Of a DNA stretch of 64,000 bases, positions 50,868 to 61,500 are shown one piece after another. Source of the stretch: Myxococcales bacterium. Its GTDB lineage: Bacteria > Myxococcota_C > UBA6777. The notes below the pieces were generated by a model that made no database searches, was not told the DNA's origin, and worked only from the letters and a program-made list of their open reading frames with translations. The position numbers and the translations under genes were made by a program. Numbering within the stretch: the first letter of the stretch is position 1; each line of letters opens with the position of its first letter. The stretch spans positions 186,001-250,000 of the forward strand of contig JACKEL010000009.1 of the NCBI GenBank assembly GCA_020632975.1, in the 5' to 3' direction.

Positions 50868-52583
50868 CTAGGACTTCTCGGAAGCCTCGGCAGGAAGGGC
50901 AGAATACACGTTGGGTCCTTGCGTCTCCCAACGACGCTCAATCAAAGTGAGTTGCTGTTTTGTCCAAGAAGGATCGACCGCGGGGCGATAGGACGCTTCG
51001 TCTTTGGGTGGGATCTTGCTCATCGCACGCTCTGCCATCGCAGTGATCGTCAAACTGGGATTCACCCCCAAGTTGGCGGGAACCACCGAACCATCGCAGA
51101 CATACAATCCTTTGTGACCAAAGACTTCGTGGTTTGCGTCGATCACGCCCGTCTCTTTGGACGCTCCAATGATCGCACCACCCAAGATATGCGCTGTTGT
51201 GGGCACATTCATCAACACTTCGGGGATCGAAGACAGAGGCACCCCGTTTGTCTTGTGCGCAATCGAACGCGCCACTTGGTTTCCAAGCGGGATGTATGTG
51301 GGGATCGCCTCTCCATCTTTGGGCATCGACGTATCAAGACCGCGCCGCCAAAAAGTCCGCCATGAACGCCGCATCTTCAAACCCACCGCATTATCGAGGG
51401 TTTGCATCACCAACAAAACAAACGTTTTTTTGGCCCAACCAAAAGGCCATAGCGTCCCCAAAAACTGAAGAGGATGACGCACAGCGGTCTTGATCCACTC
51501 CCAAGGACGCCACCGTCCAGGCCCACCATCCGTCATCAGCGTGGCGATCGTCCCAATAAAGTCGCTGCCTTTGCTGTAACGCACCACTTCGATATGCGTG
51601 TGATCATCGACGTGAACGGAAGATGTGATCGCGATCCCTTTGCTGTGATCGATATCTTTGCGCGTGTCGCTGACCCCCAAGATCGCTTCGCTGTTGGTCC
51701 GCACTTGTTCGCCCAAAAACCCCGAGACATTGGGGAGAGAGCCACGCTCTTTGGCCTCAAAAAGCAGACGCACGGTGCCTAGCACGCCTGCGGAAAGCAC
51801 GACGTTTCGCGCCCTTGTCCGCTGTTCGTCCCGCTTGAGCCAAGAGCCCGTGCGACGATGTAAGATCTCATATCCACCCCCATCCAAGGCGCGGATGTCC
51901 AAAACAGTGCGTTCTGGATGGATCTTACACCCCAACTGCTCGGCAAAATAGAGATAGTTCTTGTCCAAAGTGTTCTTTGCACCAAAGCGGCACCCAACCA
52001 TACAGCCACCACAAAAGTTGCAGCCTGTACGCTCAGGCCCTGCCCCTCCAAAAAAGGGATCGGTTTCTGTTTTCCCAGACTTCCCAAAGTACACAGCCAC
52101 GGGCGTTTTCACATAAGAGTCGCCTTTTCCAAGTTCGTCTGCGGCTTCTCGCAACAGGCGATCAGCCTCGCCCTCATAGATATTTTCTGTCACCCCCAAC
52201 ATAAATTGCGCCATGCGATAGTGCGGCAACAACTCATCTCGCCAATCGATCCCCTCGGGCCACTGGGCCGCTGAGAAGAAAGGTTCGGGCGGTACATACA
52301 GTGTGTTGGCGTACACCAAAGAGCCCCCACCCACCCCTGCACCCGAGAGAACAAACACATCTGACAAAAGGGTCATGCGAAAGATCCCCATGCACCCGAG
52401 CTTGGGCAGCCACAAAAACCGACGCATGTCCCAGTTGGTCTTTGCGTAGTCTTGGGCACGAAACCGTTTTCCTTGCTCGAAAACGGCGACATCATAACCC
52501 TTTTCGCTCAAACGCAACGCTGAAACCGAACCACCAAACCCCGAGCCGATCACCGCGTAATCAACGTCAAATTGCTCGCTCAT
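50868..52583 (-). CDS. GMC-family FAD-dependent oxidoreductase (cholesterol-oxidase-like)
   Basis: Protein of 571 residues starting at 52583, with AAAGGAG close upstream. The FAD-binding start is YAVIGSGFGGSVSALRLSE (residues 9-27), with a second nucleotide motif VLSGAGVGGGSLVYANTLY near 80 and the closing block GLYVCDGSVVPANLGVNPSLTITAMAERA. A Cys-rich segment, GCNFCGGCMVGCRFGAKNT near residue 185, belongs to the cholesterol-oxidase-like branch of the family. Such enzymes oxidise sterols or other alcohols. There is no signal peptide. The substrate is not indicated by neighbours. Confidence 0.88.
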   Translation of the reverse strand: MSEQFDVDYAVIGSGFGGSVSALRLSEKGYDVAVFEQGKRFRAQDYAKTNWDMRRFLWLPKLGCMGIFRMTLLSDVFVLSGAGVGGGSLVYANTLYVPPEPFFSAAQWPEGIDWRDELLPHYRMAQFMLGVTENIYEGEADRLLREAADELGKGDSYVKTPVAVYFGKSGKTETDPFFGGAGPERTGCNFCGGCMVGCRFGAKNTLDKNYLYFAEQLGCKIHPERTVLDIRALDGGGYEILHRRTGSWLKRDEQRTRARNVVLSAGVLGTVRLLFEAKERGSLPNVSGFLGEQVRTNSEAILGVSDTRKDIDHSKGIAITSSVHVDDHTHIEVVRYSKGSDFIGTIATLMTDGGPGRWRPWEWIKTAVRHPLQFLGTLWPFGWAKKTFVLLVMQTLDNAVGLKMRRSWRTFWRRGLDTSMPKDGEAIPTYIPLGNQVARSIAHKTNGVPLSSIPEVLMNVPTTAHILGGAIIGASKETGVIDANHEVFGHKGLYVCDGSVVPANLGVNPSLTITAMAERAMSKIPPKDEASYRPAVDPSWTKQQLTLIERRWETQGPNVYSALPAEASEKS

Positions 52584-52776
52584 CCTCTCTCCTTTTGCTC
52601 TGATTCCCCTCAACCTACCCGCACATGCTAACGCGCCTTGGTGTGACAAAACAAGAGTGGGCTTGCCAGCCTCACAAAAGATCGTTATATCTCTGTCACC
52701 CACGAGGAGATCCCATCCCACATCTCCCCATCGTTCGAGCGTTTCCCCCCCTTTTCGAAACTTCGGAGAACTTCTG

Positions 52777-53394
52777 ATGGACCCATTACAAAAAACATCC
52801 CCTTCTCGTCCCCTCTTTGTCTGGGGAACTGTTTTGGTCGCATTTGGCGGCGCATTCCTTCTATGGAGCACTCCTTGGACCAAAACATTTGCTTCGCCAA
52901 AACACAAAGCTGCACAACATACCCAAGTGAAGATCGCGATCACTGGGATGCATTGTGGCGGATGCGTCGAGAGCATCACGGGTGCCCTCAAAGGCATCGC
53001 AGGCGTCCACAAAGCACAAGTCACCTTAGAGCCCCAACAAGCGATCGTCTCGTATGATCCCAAAAAAGCATCTATCCCACAGATGATCGCGGCCATCGAA
53101 AAAGCCGGCTACAAGGCAAAGATCGCCCCCAAGACCAAGCAAGCCCCCGCCAAAAAACAGCCCGAAGCCAAACCCGCAGTGGGTGTCCAAGCGATCACCC
53201 TCAAGATCGCAGGGATGAGCTGTGGTGGCTGCGTAGCTCGCATCACAGAAGCGCTCCAAAAGACCGCAGGGGTCGTCAACGTAAAAGTTAGCCTCCAACC
53301 GCCCCAAGCTGTCGTTTCTTTTCAATCGAAAAAGACCGATTCCAAAAAGCTTGCCCAAGTCATCCGCGACGCTGGTTACCGCGTCCTTCCCTGA
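52777..53394 (+). CDS. Membrane-anchored protein with two heavy-metal-associated (HMA) domains
   Basis: Protein of 205 residues with GGAG before the start at 52777. One N-terminal membrane anchor (LFVWGTVLVAFGGAFLLW) leads to two HMA domains, each with its metal site: GMHCGGCVESI near residue 56 and GMSCGGCVARI near 146, separated by a Lys/Pro linker. Each has the usual ferredoxin-like pattern ending in AGYKAKI or AGYRVLP. The domains probably hold Cu+ or Hg2+ outside the inner membrane. No P-type ATPase or MerT is adjacent; the ECF sigma/anti-sigma pair follows on the other strand. Confidence 0.88.
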   Translation: MDPLQKTSPSRPLFVWGTVLVAFGGAFLLWSTPWTKTFASPKHKAAQHTQVKIAITGMHCGGCVESITGALKGIAGVHKAQVTLEPQQAIVSYDPKKASIPQMIAAIEKAGYKAKIAPKTKQAPAKKQPEAKPAVGVQAITLKIAGMSCGGCVARITEALQKTAGVVNVKVSLQPPQAVVSFQSKKTDSKKLAQVIRDAGYRVLP

Positions 53395-53433
53395 CTCCAA
53401 AGAGCCTACCCATCCCCACCAAGAGATCCCAAT

Positions 53434-53745
53434 CTACTTTTTGATCCACACAGGCTGGCCGATCAGCATCCCTTCACTACGCAACAAGCTTTCGCTGTGT
53501 TGTGTGGCTCCTTCGGCCTCAGACTGCAACACGCGCGACATCACTTCTGCGAAGTCGTCTGGCAACTCCTCCACCTGAACTTGCCCTGTCAATGTGCGCA
53601 TCTGCTTGAACTGACGCATATAGCGTCGACACTTCCAACAAATGCTCATGTGGAAGTAAAAGCCAAATCTTTCACCACAAGATGCCTCCCCATCCACGAT
53701 CTCACTGAGTCGTCGAACCATGGCATCACATCGCATAAAGTCCAT
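53434..53745 (-). CDS. Probable zinc-finger anti-sigma factor
   Basis: Protein of 103 residues that starts at 53745 behind GAGGAAGAG. The motif FHMSICWKCRRYMRQF supplies H and CxxC, the pattern of zinc-binding anti-sigma domains (zf-HC2/ZAS). There is no transmembrane helix, so it would be soluble. It lies 63 bases downstream of the ECF sigma gene on the same strand, the usual place for a partner anti-sigma. Confidence 0.75.
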   Translation of the reverse strand: MDFMRCDAMVRRLSEIVDGEASCGERFGFYFHMSICWKCRRYMRQFKQMRTLTGQVQVEELPDDFAEVMSRVLQSEAEGATQHSESLLRSEGMLIGQPVWIKK

Positions 53746-53808
53746 TCTCTTCCTCGTTTTCGCTCCCTTGGTGACTTGCGCTTTTCTCTAGAAAAAAGCA
53801 CGACTTTT

Positions 53809-54408
53809 TTACATTAGGCTTTCCACAGGTTCTTGCAGAGCTTGTTCCAAGAGTTTGTACAAAGCCTGACGAGCGCGGTGAAGCATCACTCTTGCATGGA
53901 CGGATGAGACCTCCAAAACATTACAGATCTCTTGCGTATCCATTTGATAAATCTCTCGAAGCATGATGATCTCTTTGTAATTGTTGGGAAGTTGCTCGAT
54001 CAGATCGCGGATCAACTCCAACATCTTGCGCGCGTCAGCCTGTGACTCGGGATTGCGGCCCCACGATGCAGGGGTATCTTTCCAATGTCCCCCTGTCTCG
54101 AATGATTCTGCGTACGGTTCTTGATCCGGCGCTTTAACAAATCTTGATGTTCTACGCAAATGATCGATCGCCTTGTGGTGAACAATACGAAACAGCCAAC
54201 TGCGGATACTACAACGCCCCTCAAAACGCTCGATGTGATGCAAGATCGCAACAATGGCGTCTTGCACCACTTCTTCTGCTTCGTCTCGATCCCCCACCAA
54301 ACGCTTTGCATACCCCAGCAACGCTGGCCCATAGCGATTCAAGACTTCGCGAAATGCCCAGTTTTTTCCCTCCCTAAGCCCTTCAACCAACGTCTCTTCT
54401 GTCAACAT
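53809..54408 (-). CDS. ECF-type RNA polymerase sigma factor
   Basis: Protein of about 199 residues. Region 2 is clear (YGPALLGYAKRLVGDRDEAEEVVQDAIVAIL, then IRSWLFRIVHHKAIDHLRR); region 4 has LPNNYKEIIMLREIYQMDTQEICNVLEVS and VHARVMLHRARQAL. A linker of about 45 residues joins them. I chose ATG 54408 (GCAGGGA upstream); GTG 54429 would add seven residues. The zinc-finger protein downstream is its likely anti-sigma. The HMA protein beyond it suggests a metal or redox signal, but this is inference. Confidence 0.9.
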   Translation of the reverse strand: MLTEETLVEGLREGKNWAFREVLNRYGPALLGYAKRLVGDRDEAEEVVQDAIVAILHHIERFEGRCSIRSWLFRIVHHKAIDHLRRTSRFVKAPDQEPYAESFETGGHWKDTPASWGRNPESQADARKMLELIRDLIEQLPNNYKEIIMLREIYQMDTQEICNVLEVSSVHARVMLHRARQALYKLLEQALQEPVESLM

Positions 54409-54769
54409 CAGTGTCCCTGCGTCAACCACTACATCGCCTCATTCCAGCCAGAGAAATCAAGCTATTATCCTTTTCGACAAACAGCATATCCTCTTCATAA
54501 AACCAAATGACTTCTCGTCGTAAACACCGTCCCAGATGTCCTCGACTATACACTCAGAATCCTATGCACATGCAACCCCCTCCCCAAAGATACCTCACAA
54601 CACTCCCACACCTCGTCCCCAACGACTTGCTTTGGCATACTAGCCTCTCTTCTCTGAGCCTCCTTCCCCAAACCTGCGGGCCTCTTCACAATCATCCAGA
54701 CCTCCCCTATAACAATGCCACCCCAAACATGTTCCTGAATGCTCTATGAAGAAGAAGAGGAGATGGCCG
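54409..54769. other. Divergent gap between the ECF sigma gene and the first protease gene
   Basis: A 361-base stretch between two gene starts pointing away from each other, so it must hold promoters for both. I see no convincing -35/-10 pair, no repeat and no credible gene; open frames here are short and Pro/His-rich without ribosome sites. Confidence 0.5.
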
Positions 54770-57700
54770 ATGCCTGCACTGCAACGCCCTTTGCGTCTCT
54801 TGCCAGGGTATATCTTTGCCTGTTTGCTTTGTGTCTCTACGCTCACGCTTTTTTCTTCGCTACCTTCGGTCTCTTGGGCCACAAAGAAGCTCACAGTCCA
54901 AGACATCCTTTTGCTCGTTGAAGTCGGATACAGCGAAGAACAACTGATTCAACAAATCGAACAAGCCAACATGCGCGGCAAGTTCAACCTCACTCCTCTT
55001 CAGGCCCTTCAACTACGCAAAAAAGGTCTCTCTCCCAAACTCATCCGATGGATGGGCATCGCGGGCTTCAAACAGCGCACAAAGCCCCTTACACCCGTCA
55101 CCATCGACATGCTCAAGATGTGGCTCAAGCAGAAAAAGCCCGAAGCATGGGTTCGCGCACAACTCAAAGCCCGTGGTATCCGACATCAGGACTTCTCCAC
55201 CATGGCTCTGCTCGAACTCAACCAAGAAGGCCTCTCCATCACCACCTTGCAATTGATCTACAAGCTCAAAAAGCAACCAAACACCGTAAAAAACAACGTC
55301 ATTCCCACAACAAACACACCTCCCACAAAACAAACCACGCCAACCGAGCCGACAGGCCAACCTTTGTTTGTGGTGGACCCCAACCAAGCGCGCCCGATTA
55401 CAGAGCGTGAACAGCAACTTCGCCAACGAACAGCAACGCGCTTCGCTCCCTCATCCAAAAGACGCTATCGCAACGTCACTGGATTTTACTCGCTTCAGCT
55501 CCCATCCTCGTGGCATATCTTTGAAGAGATCGCGCCAGACTCAAACAGTTCCGCCGTGCACTTCACGCCAGAAAATGAAGAAAAACCCGCGATGCTCAAA
55601 AAAGGTGTGACTTTTTCTCTTGAATATCTCTCGCACAACGACCGCGACGTTTGGAGCCGTTCTCTCAAAGAACTCGCACAGTTGGCAACACAACGTTACC
55701 TTGCAAGAGAAGATCAAGTGAAACGCAAAGGTGCACTCCAACGCACCACTGTTTCGGGAAAACCAGCCTATCTAGCGACCTTTGAAGGACAAGAACGCAC
55801 ACATCTTCACAAACTGCGGATGCGCTATCTGTTTGTGCGCCACAAAAAAGCGCTGCTTTTGATCCAGATCTTTGCCCCATCCTCCGAGTTTTCCGCATTT
55901 TATAAACAAGCACAAAAGATGCTTTCTTCGCTGAAACTCCTCGATCCACAAAAGATCTTCAGCGCACCACGTCTGAACACAGCGCTCAGTCGACAACAGA
56001 TCATCCAAGCAAAGCTCCAAACCACCGTAAGTATCACCATCTATATCAAGAATGACAAAGGCCAGATCGTGGGTGCGGGTTCAGGAAGCGGTTTCGTCGT
56101 AACACCCGATGGATACGTCATCACCAACCACCATGTGGTATACAATCGCAAGACAGGGCAATTTCATAAAGAGTTTTTGATCAATTGGGATCGTGGAACA
56201 GGCCGAAAGTCCGCCAAAGCCCGCCTCGTCAAAGCTTACTTCCAAGACTCACTGAGCAAACTTACGCAAAAGTATGAGTTTCAATCTGGAAGAATTCGTA
56301 CACTTCAACGCGTTCACGTCGATATCGCCCTATTAAAACTCGAAGGAGACGGGCCTTATCCCTACACACCCCTTTCTTCCATCCATGAATCCACACTTGG
56401 CGATAACATCGTTGCGATGGGCTTTCCCACAGAGGGAAGCGGCATTAACAGCATGGGAACAGAAGATATCACCGCAACATCGGGCGCGATATCTCGTTTG
56501 ATTCGTCTCCCCAATGGACAGGTCAACGAGATCCAACACACCGCAAAGATCGCAGGAGGCAACAGTGGCGGTCCACTCTATAGCCTCGATACTGGCGGCG
56601 TTATCGGCATCAATACATGGGGCGGCATCTTTGACAAGTCGCTGCAACGCCCAGGCATGGGACTCGGCTATTACTACGCCATCCCCATCGATCTTGTATG
56701 GCACTATTTCCCCGACTACATCGCCAAACCGCGCAAAGTCCTTGCAGCCCGTCACTGGCACGAGTTGGGCACATACTGGCTCTCACAAGGCTACGAAGAA
56801 CCCGCCAAACGCGCATTTTTAAGGGCACTCCGCCTCTCTCCATCCTTTGCACCTGCTTGCGTGGGGATGGCCCAGATCTACCTCAACCAGTCCAACAAGT
56901 ACCAAGACGATCAACAAGATCTGCTGCTCCAAAAAGCCCGTGAGTGGGCAGACAAAGGACTCCAACAAGATCCAGACAACTACGCCCTTATGACGCTGTT
57001 GGCACAAGTCGCCCTCCAAAAGTCCGACAACTCGACTGCACATTACTTGCTCAACAAGATGATCCAGCAACAACCGAGCGATTGGACGCCTTATTATCTG
57101 CGCAGTACCATGCTCAAAGCCCAGAAAAAATACACAGAAGCCCTCGAAGACGCACAACGCGTCCACAAACTAGGACATGGTGTGTTGCCCTATGGCCAAG
57201 CACTGCGAGGCCAGATCCTCTACGCATCCAGCCGATACTACGAAGGCATCGAAGCGTATCGCAGAGCCCGACGCATCGCCCCCAACAACAAACGACTACG
57301 ACTCTACGAACTCTTTGGACAACTCTTGCTCAAACAATACGACGCAAGCGTCCCAGCCATGGAGAAGATCGCCGAAGCACAGCCTTATGACCCCGAAGTC
57401 CACAGCCTTTTGCTGATCGCTCATATCCAACAAAATGACGTCAACAAGTGTTGGGGCTCTTACATGAGCTATGTCAAAAGCACCATCTTCCACAACACCA
57501 CACGCGATCCGTTCACTTTGTTCTTGGGCGGAACCTGCGTAGAGCGCGGATTCACGGGCAAGTTAGCCAAGATCAAACTCAATTACTTGCTTGGTACATG
57601 GGGCGAGTTGATCGGCTCTTTCTCGCGAAGCTCTCACGCTGTCTCCGCAGGTGCCAAACTCGCGATCGCTGCGCAACGTGCGGGACAACCAGGTATCGCT

Positions 57701-58423
57701 TATGGCATCTTGCGCATCCTTCAAGAGCAAGTCCAAACCGCCAAAGAACGCAAAGTGATCGACAACATCCTTCAGCGTATGCCCAGTCGCGCGATATCCC
57801 TCCAAGAGTGGAAACTCCTTGCTCTTTCGCAGCCTTTCCTCAATAGCCGTTTCTTGGTCAAGCTTCTCAAACTGACCCCCAGCGTCCTTGATCGAAACAC
57901 GCTGATCTTCCTCGGCAAAAAAGGTCTATCTGGCCCCGCCATCGGGCTCTTTATCAAGATCATCCTTCAACGCATCAAACAAGGTATGCGCCCCCTCGCC
58001 ACGCCCGCAGCCACACCACAAACCAACAACAATCCACAACCCAACAACCCACCAACCAACAACCCACCAACCAACAACCCACCAGCCAACCAAGGCAACA
58101 GCACTTTCAACCAGATCGTGCGAAACTCAGGGATGCTTTTTCGGGCCTTGCAAAGTGGTGACTACGACATCTGGAACGCGATGTATGACCCCCGTATCAC
58201 CGATAGAAACAAAGTCTCGCAGATCTTCCAATCGCTTTATACAGGTTATCGAAACGGGACCTTCGTCTTCCAGATCCCCAACCCCTACCGCGTCACGTGG
58301 ACACAAGATCAACGACTCGGGCGCATCGCGCAGTTTTGGTTCTCAGCGCGCCTGAACAACAAGCCCGTCCAACAATACTACTGGCGCTTTTGCTTCTATG
58401 AAGGCCGATGGTACGCCTTTTAA
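54770..58423 (+). CDS. Secreted trypsin-like serine protease with TPR repeats (paralogue 1)
   Basis: Protein of 1217 residues. The ATG at 54770 is preceded by AGGAG and lines up with the start of the downstream paralogue; an ATG at 54746 would add a basic octapeptide. Parts in order: signal peptide; a helical module with KKLTVQDILLLVEVGYSEEQ and MGIAGFKQRTKP (about 40-165); a beta domain (about 225-390); an S1-type protease (about 415-650) with NHHVV near 452 (His), HVDIALLKLEGD near 518 (Asp) and GGNSGGPL near 597 (Ser); then TPRs (about 665-930) and a helical region. Near 1090 lies a NNPPTNNPPTNN linker before the last domain. It is probably a periplasmic or surface protease with protein-protein contacts through TPRs. 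Confidence 0.9.
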   Translation: MPALQRPLRLLPGYIFACLLCVSTLTLFSSLPSVSWATKKLTVQDILLLVEVGYSEEQLIQQIEQANMRGKFNLTPLQALQLRKKGLSPKLIRWMGIAGFKQRTKPLTPVTIDMLKMWLKQKKPEAWVRAQLKARGIRHQDFSTMALLELNQEGLSITTLQLIYKLKKQPNTVKNNVIPTTNTPPTKQTTPTEPTGQPLFVVDPNQARPITEREQQLRQRTATRFAPSSKRRYRNVTGFYSLQLPSSWHIFEEIAPDSNSSAVHFTPENEEKPAMLKKGVTFSLEYLSHNDRDVWSRSLKELAQLATQRYLAREDQVKRKGALQRTTVSGKPAYLATFEGQERTHLHKLRMRYLFVRHKKALLLIQIFAPSSEFSAFYKQAQKMLSSLKLLDPQKIFSAPRLNTALSRQQIIQAKLQTTVSITIYIKNDKGQIVGAGSGSGFVVTPDGYVITNHHVVYNRKTGQFHKEFLINWDRGTGRKSAKARLVKAYFQDSLSKLTQKYEFQSGRIRTLQRVHVDIALLKLEGDGPYPYTPLSSIHESTLGDNIVAMGFPTEGSGINSMGTEDITATSGAISRLIRLPNGQVNEIQHTAKIAGGNSGGPLYSLDTGGVIGINTWGGIFDKSLQRPGMGLGYYYAIPIDLVWHYFPDYIAKPRKVLAARHWHELGTYWLSQGYEEPAKRAFLRALRLSPSFAPACVGMAQIYLNQSNKYQDDQQDLLLQKAREWADKGLQQDPDNYALMTLLAQVALQKSDNSTAHYLLNKMIQQQPSDWTPYYLRSTMLKAQKKYTEALEDAQRVHKLGHGVLPYGQALRGQILYASSRYYEGIEAYRRARRIAPNNKRLRLYELFGQLLLKQYDASVPAMEKIAEAQPYDPEVHSLLLIAHIQQNDVNKCWGSYMSYVKSTIFHNTTRDPFTLFLGGTCVERGFTGKLAKIKLNYLLGTWGELIGSFSRSSHAVSAGAKLAIAAQRAGQPGIAYGILRILQEQVQTAKERKVIDNILQRMPSRAISLQEWKLLALSQPFLNSRFLVKLLKLTPSVLDRNTLIFLGKKGLSGPAIGLFIKIILQRIKQGMRPLATPAATPQTNNNPQPNNPPTNNPPTNNPPANQGNSTFNQIVRNSGMLFRALQSGDYDIWNAMYDPRITDRNKVSQIFQSLYTGYRNGTFVFQIPNPYRVTWTQDQRLGRIAQFWFSARLNNKPVQQYYWRFCFYEGRWYAF

Positions 58424-58563
58424 GCGAAAGATCTCAGTCCCTAGTTCCCAATACGCAAAACAAACCAAAGACCCCATCCATCCGAGTGTTCGTAGCGGTT
58501 TGGGTGGGGTCCAATCCTCTCACATCCCACAAGCCAATAACCACGTTTGACAGGAGACGGTCG

Positions 58564-61500
58564 ATGCCCCCTATGCAACGCCCTTTTCGGGCCTTTCCGA
58601 GTCTCTTCTTTGTAGGTCTTCTCTTTTTCTCTGCCTTCACGCTTTCTTCTTCGCTACCTTCGGTCTCTTGGGCCGCCAAGAAACTCACGGTCCAAGACAT
58701 CCTTTTGCTCGTTGAAGTCGGATACAGCGAAGAACAACTGATTCAACAAATCGAACAAGCTGGTATGCGCGGCAAGTTCAACCTCACTCCTCTTCAGGCC
58801 CTTCAACTGCGCAAAAAAGGCCTCTCTCCCAAACTCATCCGATGGATGGGCATCGCGGGCTTCAAACAGCGCACAAAGCCCACTACACCCGTCACCATCG
58901 ACATGCTCAAGATGTGGCTCAAACAGAAAAAGCCTGAAGCATGGGTTCGCGCACAACTCAAAGCCCGTGGTATCCGACATCAGGACTTCTCCACCATGGC
59001 TCTGCTCGAACTCAACCAAGAAGGTCTCTCCATCACCACCTTGCAGTTGATCTACAAGCTCAAAAAGCAAGCAAACACCGCAAAAAACAACGTCCCTCCC
59101 ACAACGAATACACCTCCCCCAAGACAGGTGCCACCCACAACCCAAGACCCCATCGGCCAGCCGCTGTTTCCTCCCATGCCATCGGCTCGACAGGACAAAA
59201 GAAAACGCCCGATATCCGAGCGCGAAAAGCTGCTGCTCAAACGCCCTGCAGAACGCATCGCGACCCCTAAGGATGGTCTGTATCGTCACATCACCAACCT
59301 ATACCAAGTGCAGCTCCCGACAACATGGCGGATCTTGGAAGAGATCGATCCACAAGATACAAGACCTGTCTCTTACTTTTCATCGCAAGCAACGAAGAGA
59401 CCGCGCACGCTCAGACAAGGGTTCAGCGTACATGTCGAGTTCATCGGGGCCAACGAAAGCCTGAAAGCACGACCAGCCCAAGAGATCGCACGCATCGCCC
59501 TTCACAATCACCTCGAAAATGAAGACGATCTTCGCATCGAGAAAAAACTCCACCAAGGCCGATTCCTCCAGTACGAGGCAGGGATCGCAGAGATCTCAGG
59601 CAAAGAACGAACACATCTTCATCGCCTCCGCTCCCGCTACATCTTCTTGTGGAGCCACAAAAAGATGGCGTTTGTGATCATCCGAATCTTTGCATCTCCC
59701 CAAACCTTCGCGTCTTTCGTAGCCCAAGCCACGCAGATCTTGAAAAGCTTTCGCTTGCTCGATCCCAAGCGTTTCCAAGGCACACCACGCTTGCAACGCT
59801 CTATGACGCGACAACAAGTCATCCAGTCCAAGATCTCCGCAACCGTCAGCATCTCTTGCCAAGCCCGCAACAAACAAGGCCAGTACCGCATGCTTTCAGG
59901 CGGAAGCGGATTTGTGGTAACCCCAGATGGTTACGTGGTCACCAACCATCATGTGGTCTTTAACACACGCACAGGTCGATATTATGACCGTCTGATGGTC
60001 AACTGGGATCGAAGCACAGGTCGCAGCGCCATCCGAGCACGCGTCATCGGGGCTTACGCGCAAGGTGCACTGCGAGACGCCACCAAAAAGTTCGACATCA
60101 AGTCTGGGCGTATCCGTTCTTTCCAACGAAAACACGTCGATATCGCGTTGTTAAAGCTCGAAGGAGACGGACCTTACCCTTACACCCAACTCTCTTCGGT
60201 CCACGCAGCTTCGCTCGGCGATAACGTCGTTGCGATGGGCTTTCCCTTGGAAGGGAGTGGGATCAGTAGCATGGGAACGGAAGATATCACCGCAACATCG
60301 GGCGCGATATCCCGTTTGGTTCGACTCCCCAACGGGCAAGTCAATGAGATCCAACACACCGCCAAAGTCGCGGGTGGCAACAGTGGTGGTCCGCTCTATG
60401 ATCTCGACACAGGCACCGCCATCGGCATCAATACGTGGGTTGGTATCTTCGACAAGTCACAACAACGCCCAGGTATGGGGCTTGGCTATTACTACGCCAT
60501 CCCCATCGATCTCGCTTGGGCGTATTTCCCTGACTACCTCGCGCGCCCCAAAGGTCCGCTCTCTGCGCAACGATGGAACCAACTGGGTGTCTATTGGATC
60601 TCACTTGGCTATGAAGATGCCGCGATCCGCGCCTTTCGCCGCTCCATCCAAAAAGATCCCTCGATCGCCTCCAGCTATGCGGGACTTGCGCAGATCTACC
60701 TAAACCTTTCCTATCAGCGTCAGGACAGCCAACAAGACAAGTTGCTCCAAAAAGCCCGAGAGTTGGCAGACAAAGGACTACAACAAGATCCCGAATACCC
60801 CACCCTTCTCGAACTTCTCGCAGGGATCTCGCTGCAAAAACGCGACTACTCCACCACAACTTATCTAATCAACAAGATGATTCAACAACAGCCGGGATAT
60901 TACTCGCCTTACATCTGGCGAGCGGACCTCTACCAAGCCCAAGGGCAGCTCAAAAAAGCCCTTGCTGACGCAGAGACCATTCATCGGCTGACACGCGGTG
61001 TCTTGCCTGATGGCTACAGCAAACGCGGACAGATCTTGTTTGCGGCGGGTCGCTATTACGAGAGTATCCAAGCCTATCGAAAAGCCCAACGCATCGCCCC
61101 GCACGACATCGACCTCAAGATATCCGAGCACCACGGGCAGTTGATGCTCAAACAATACACAACAGCCCTCCCACAGCTTGAGGCCCTAACAGAGCGGTAT
61201 CCTTTCCATCCATACCTATACAGCATCCTTTTGGAAGGCTACACCAACAGCCAACAGTACCTCAAAGGATGGAGCGCTTACATTGGTCTGCTCAAAAGCA
61301 AGCTGGTCCAAAATGGGACGCCCCAAGCTTACGCTCTCTACCAAGCAGGTCTGTGCGTCGATCGTGGTTTTGTGGGGGAACTCAGAAAACGAAAACCGCT
61401 TTATCTTTTTGGCACTTGGGGTCATCTCTTTGGCACTTACTCGCGGAGTCGCCTCGCCTACAATGCCTCAACCCCCCTGCTCAAGATGACGAGAGATCTA

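Noticed and set aside
54507..54749. Plus-strand 80-codon frame before the first protease
   Set aside because: Pro/His-rich, no ribosome site, lies in a divergent promoter region.
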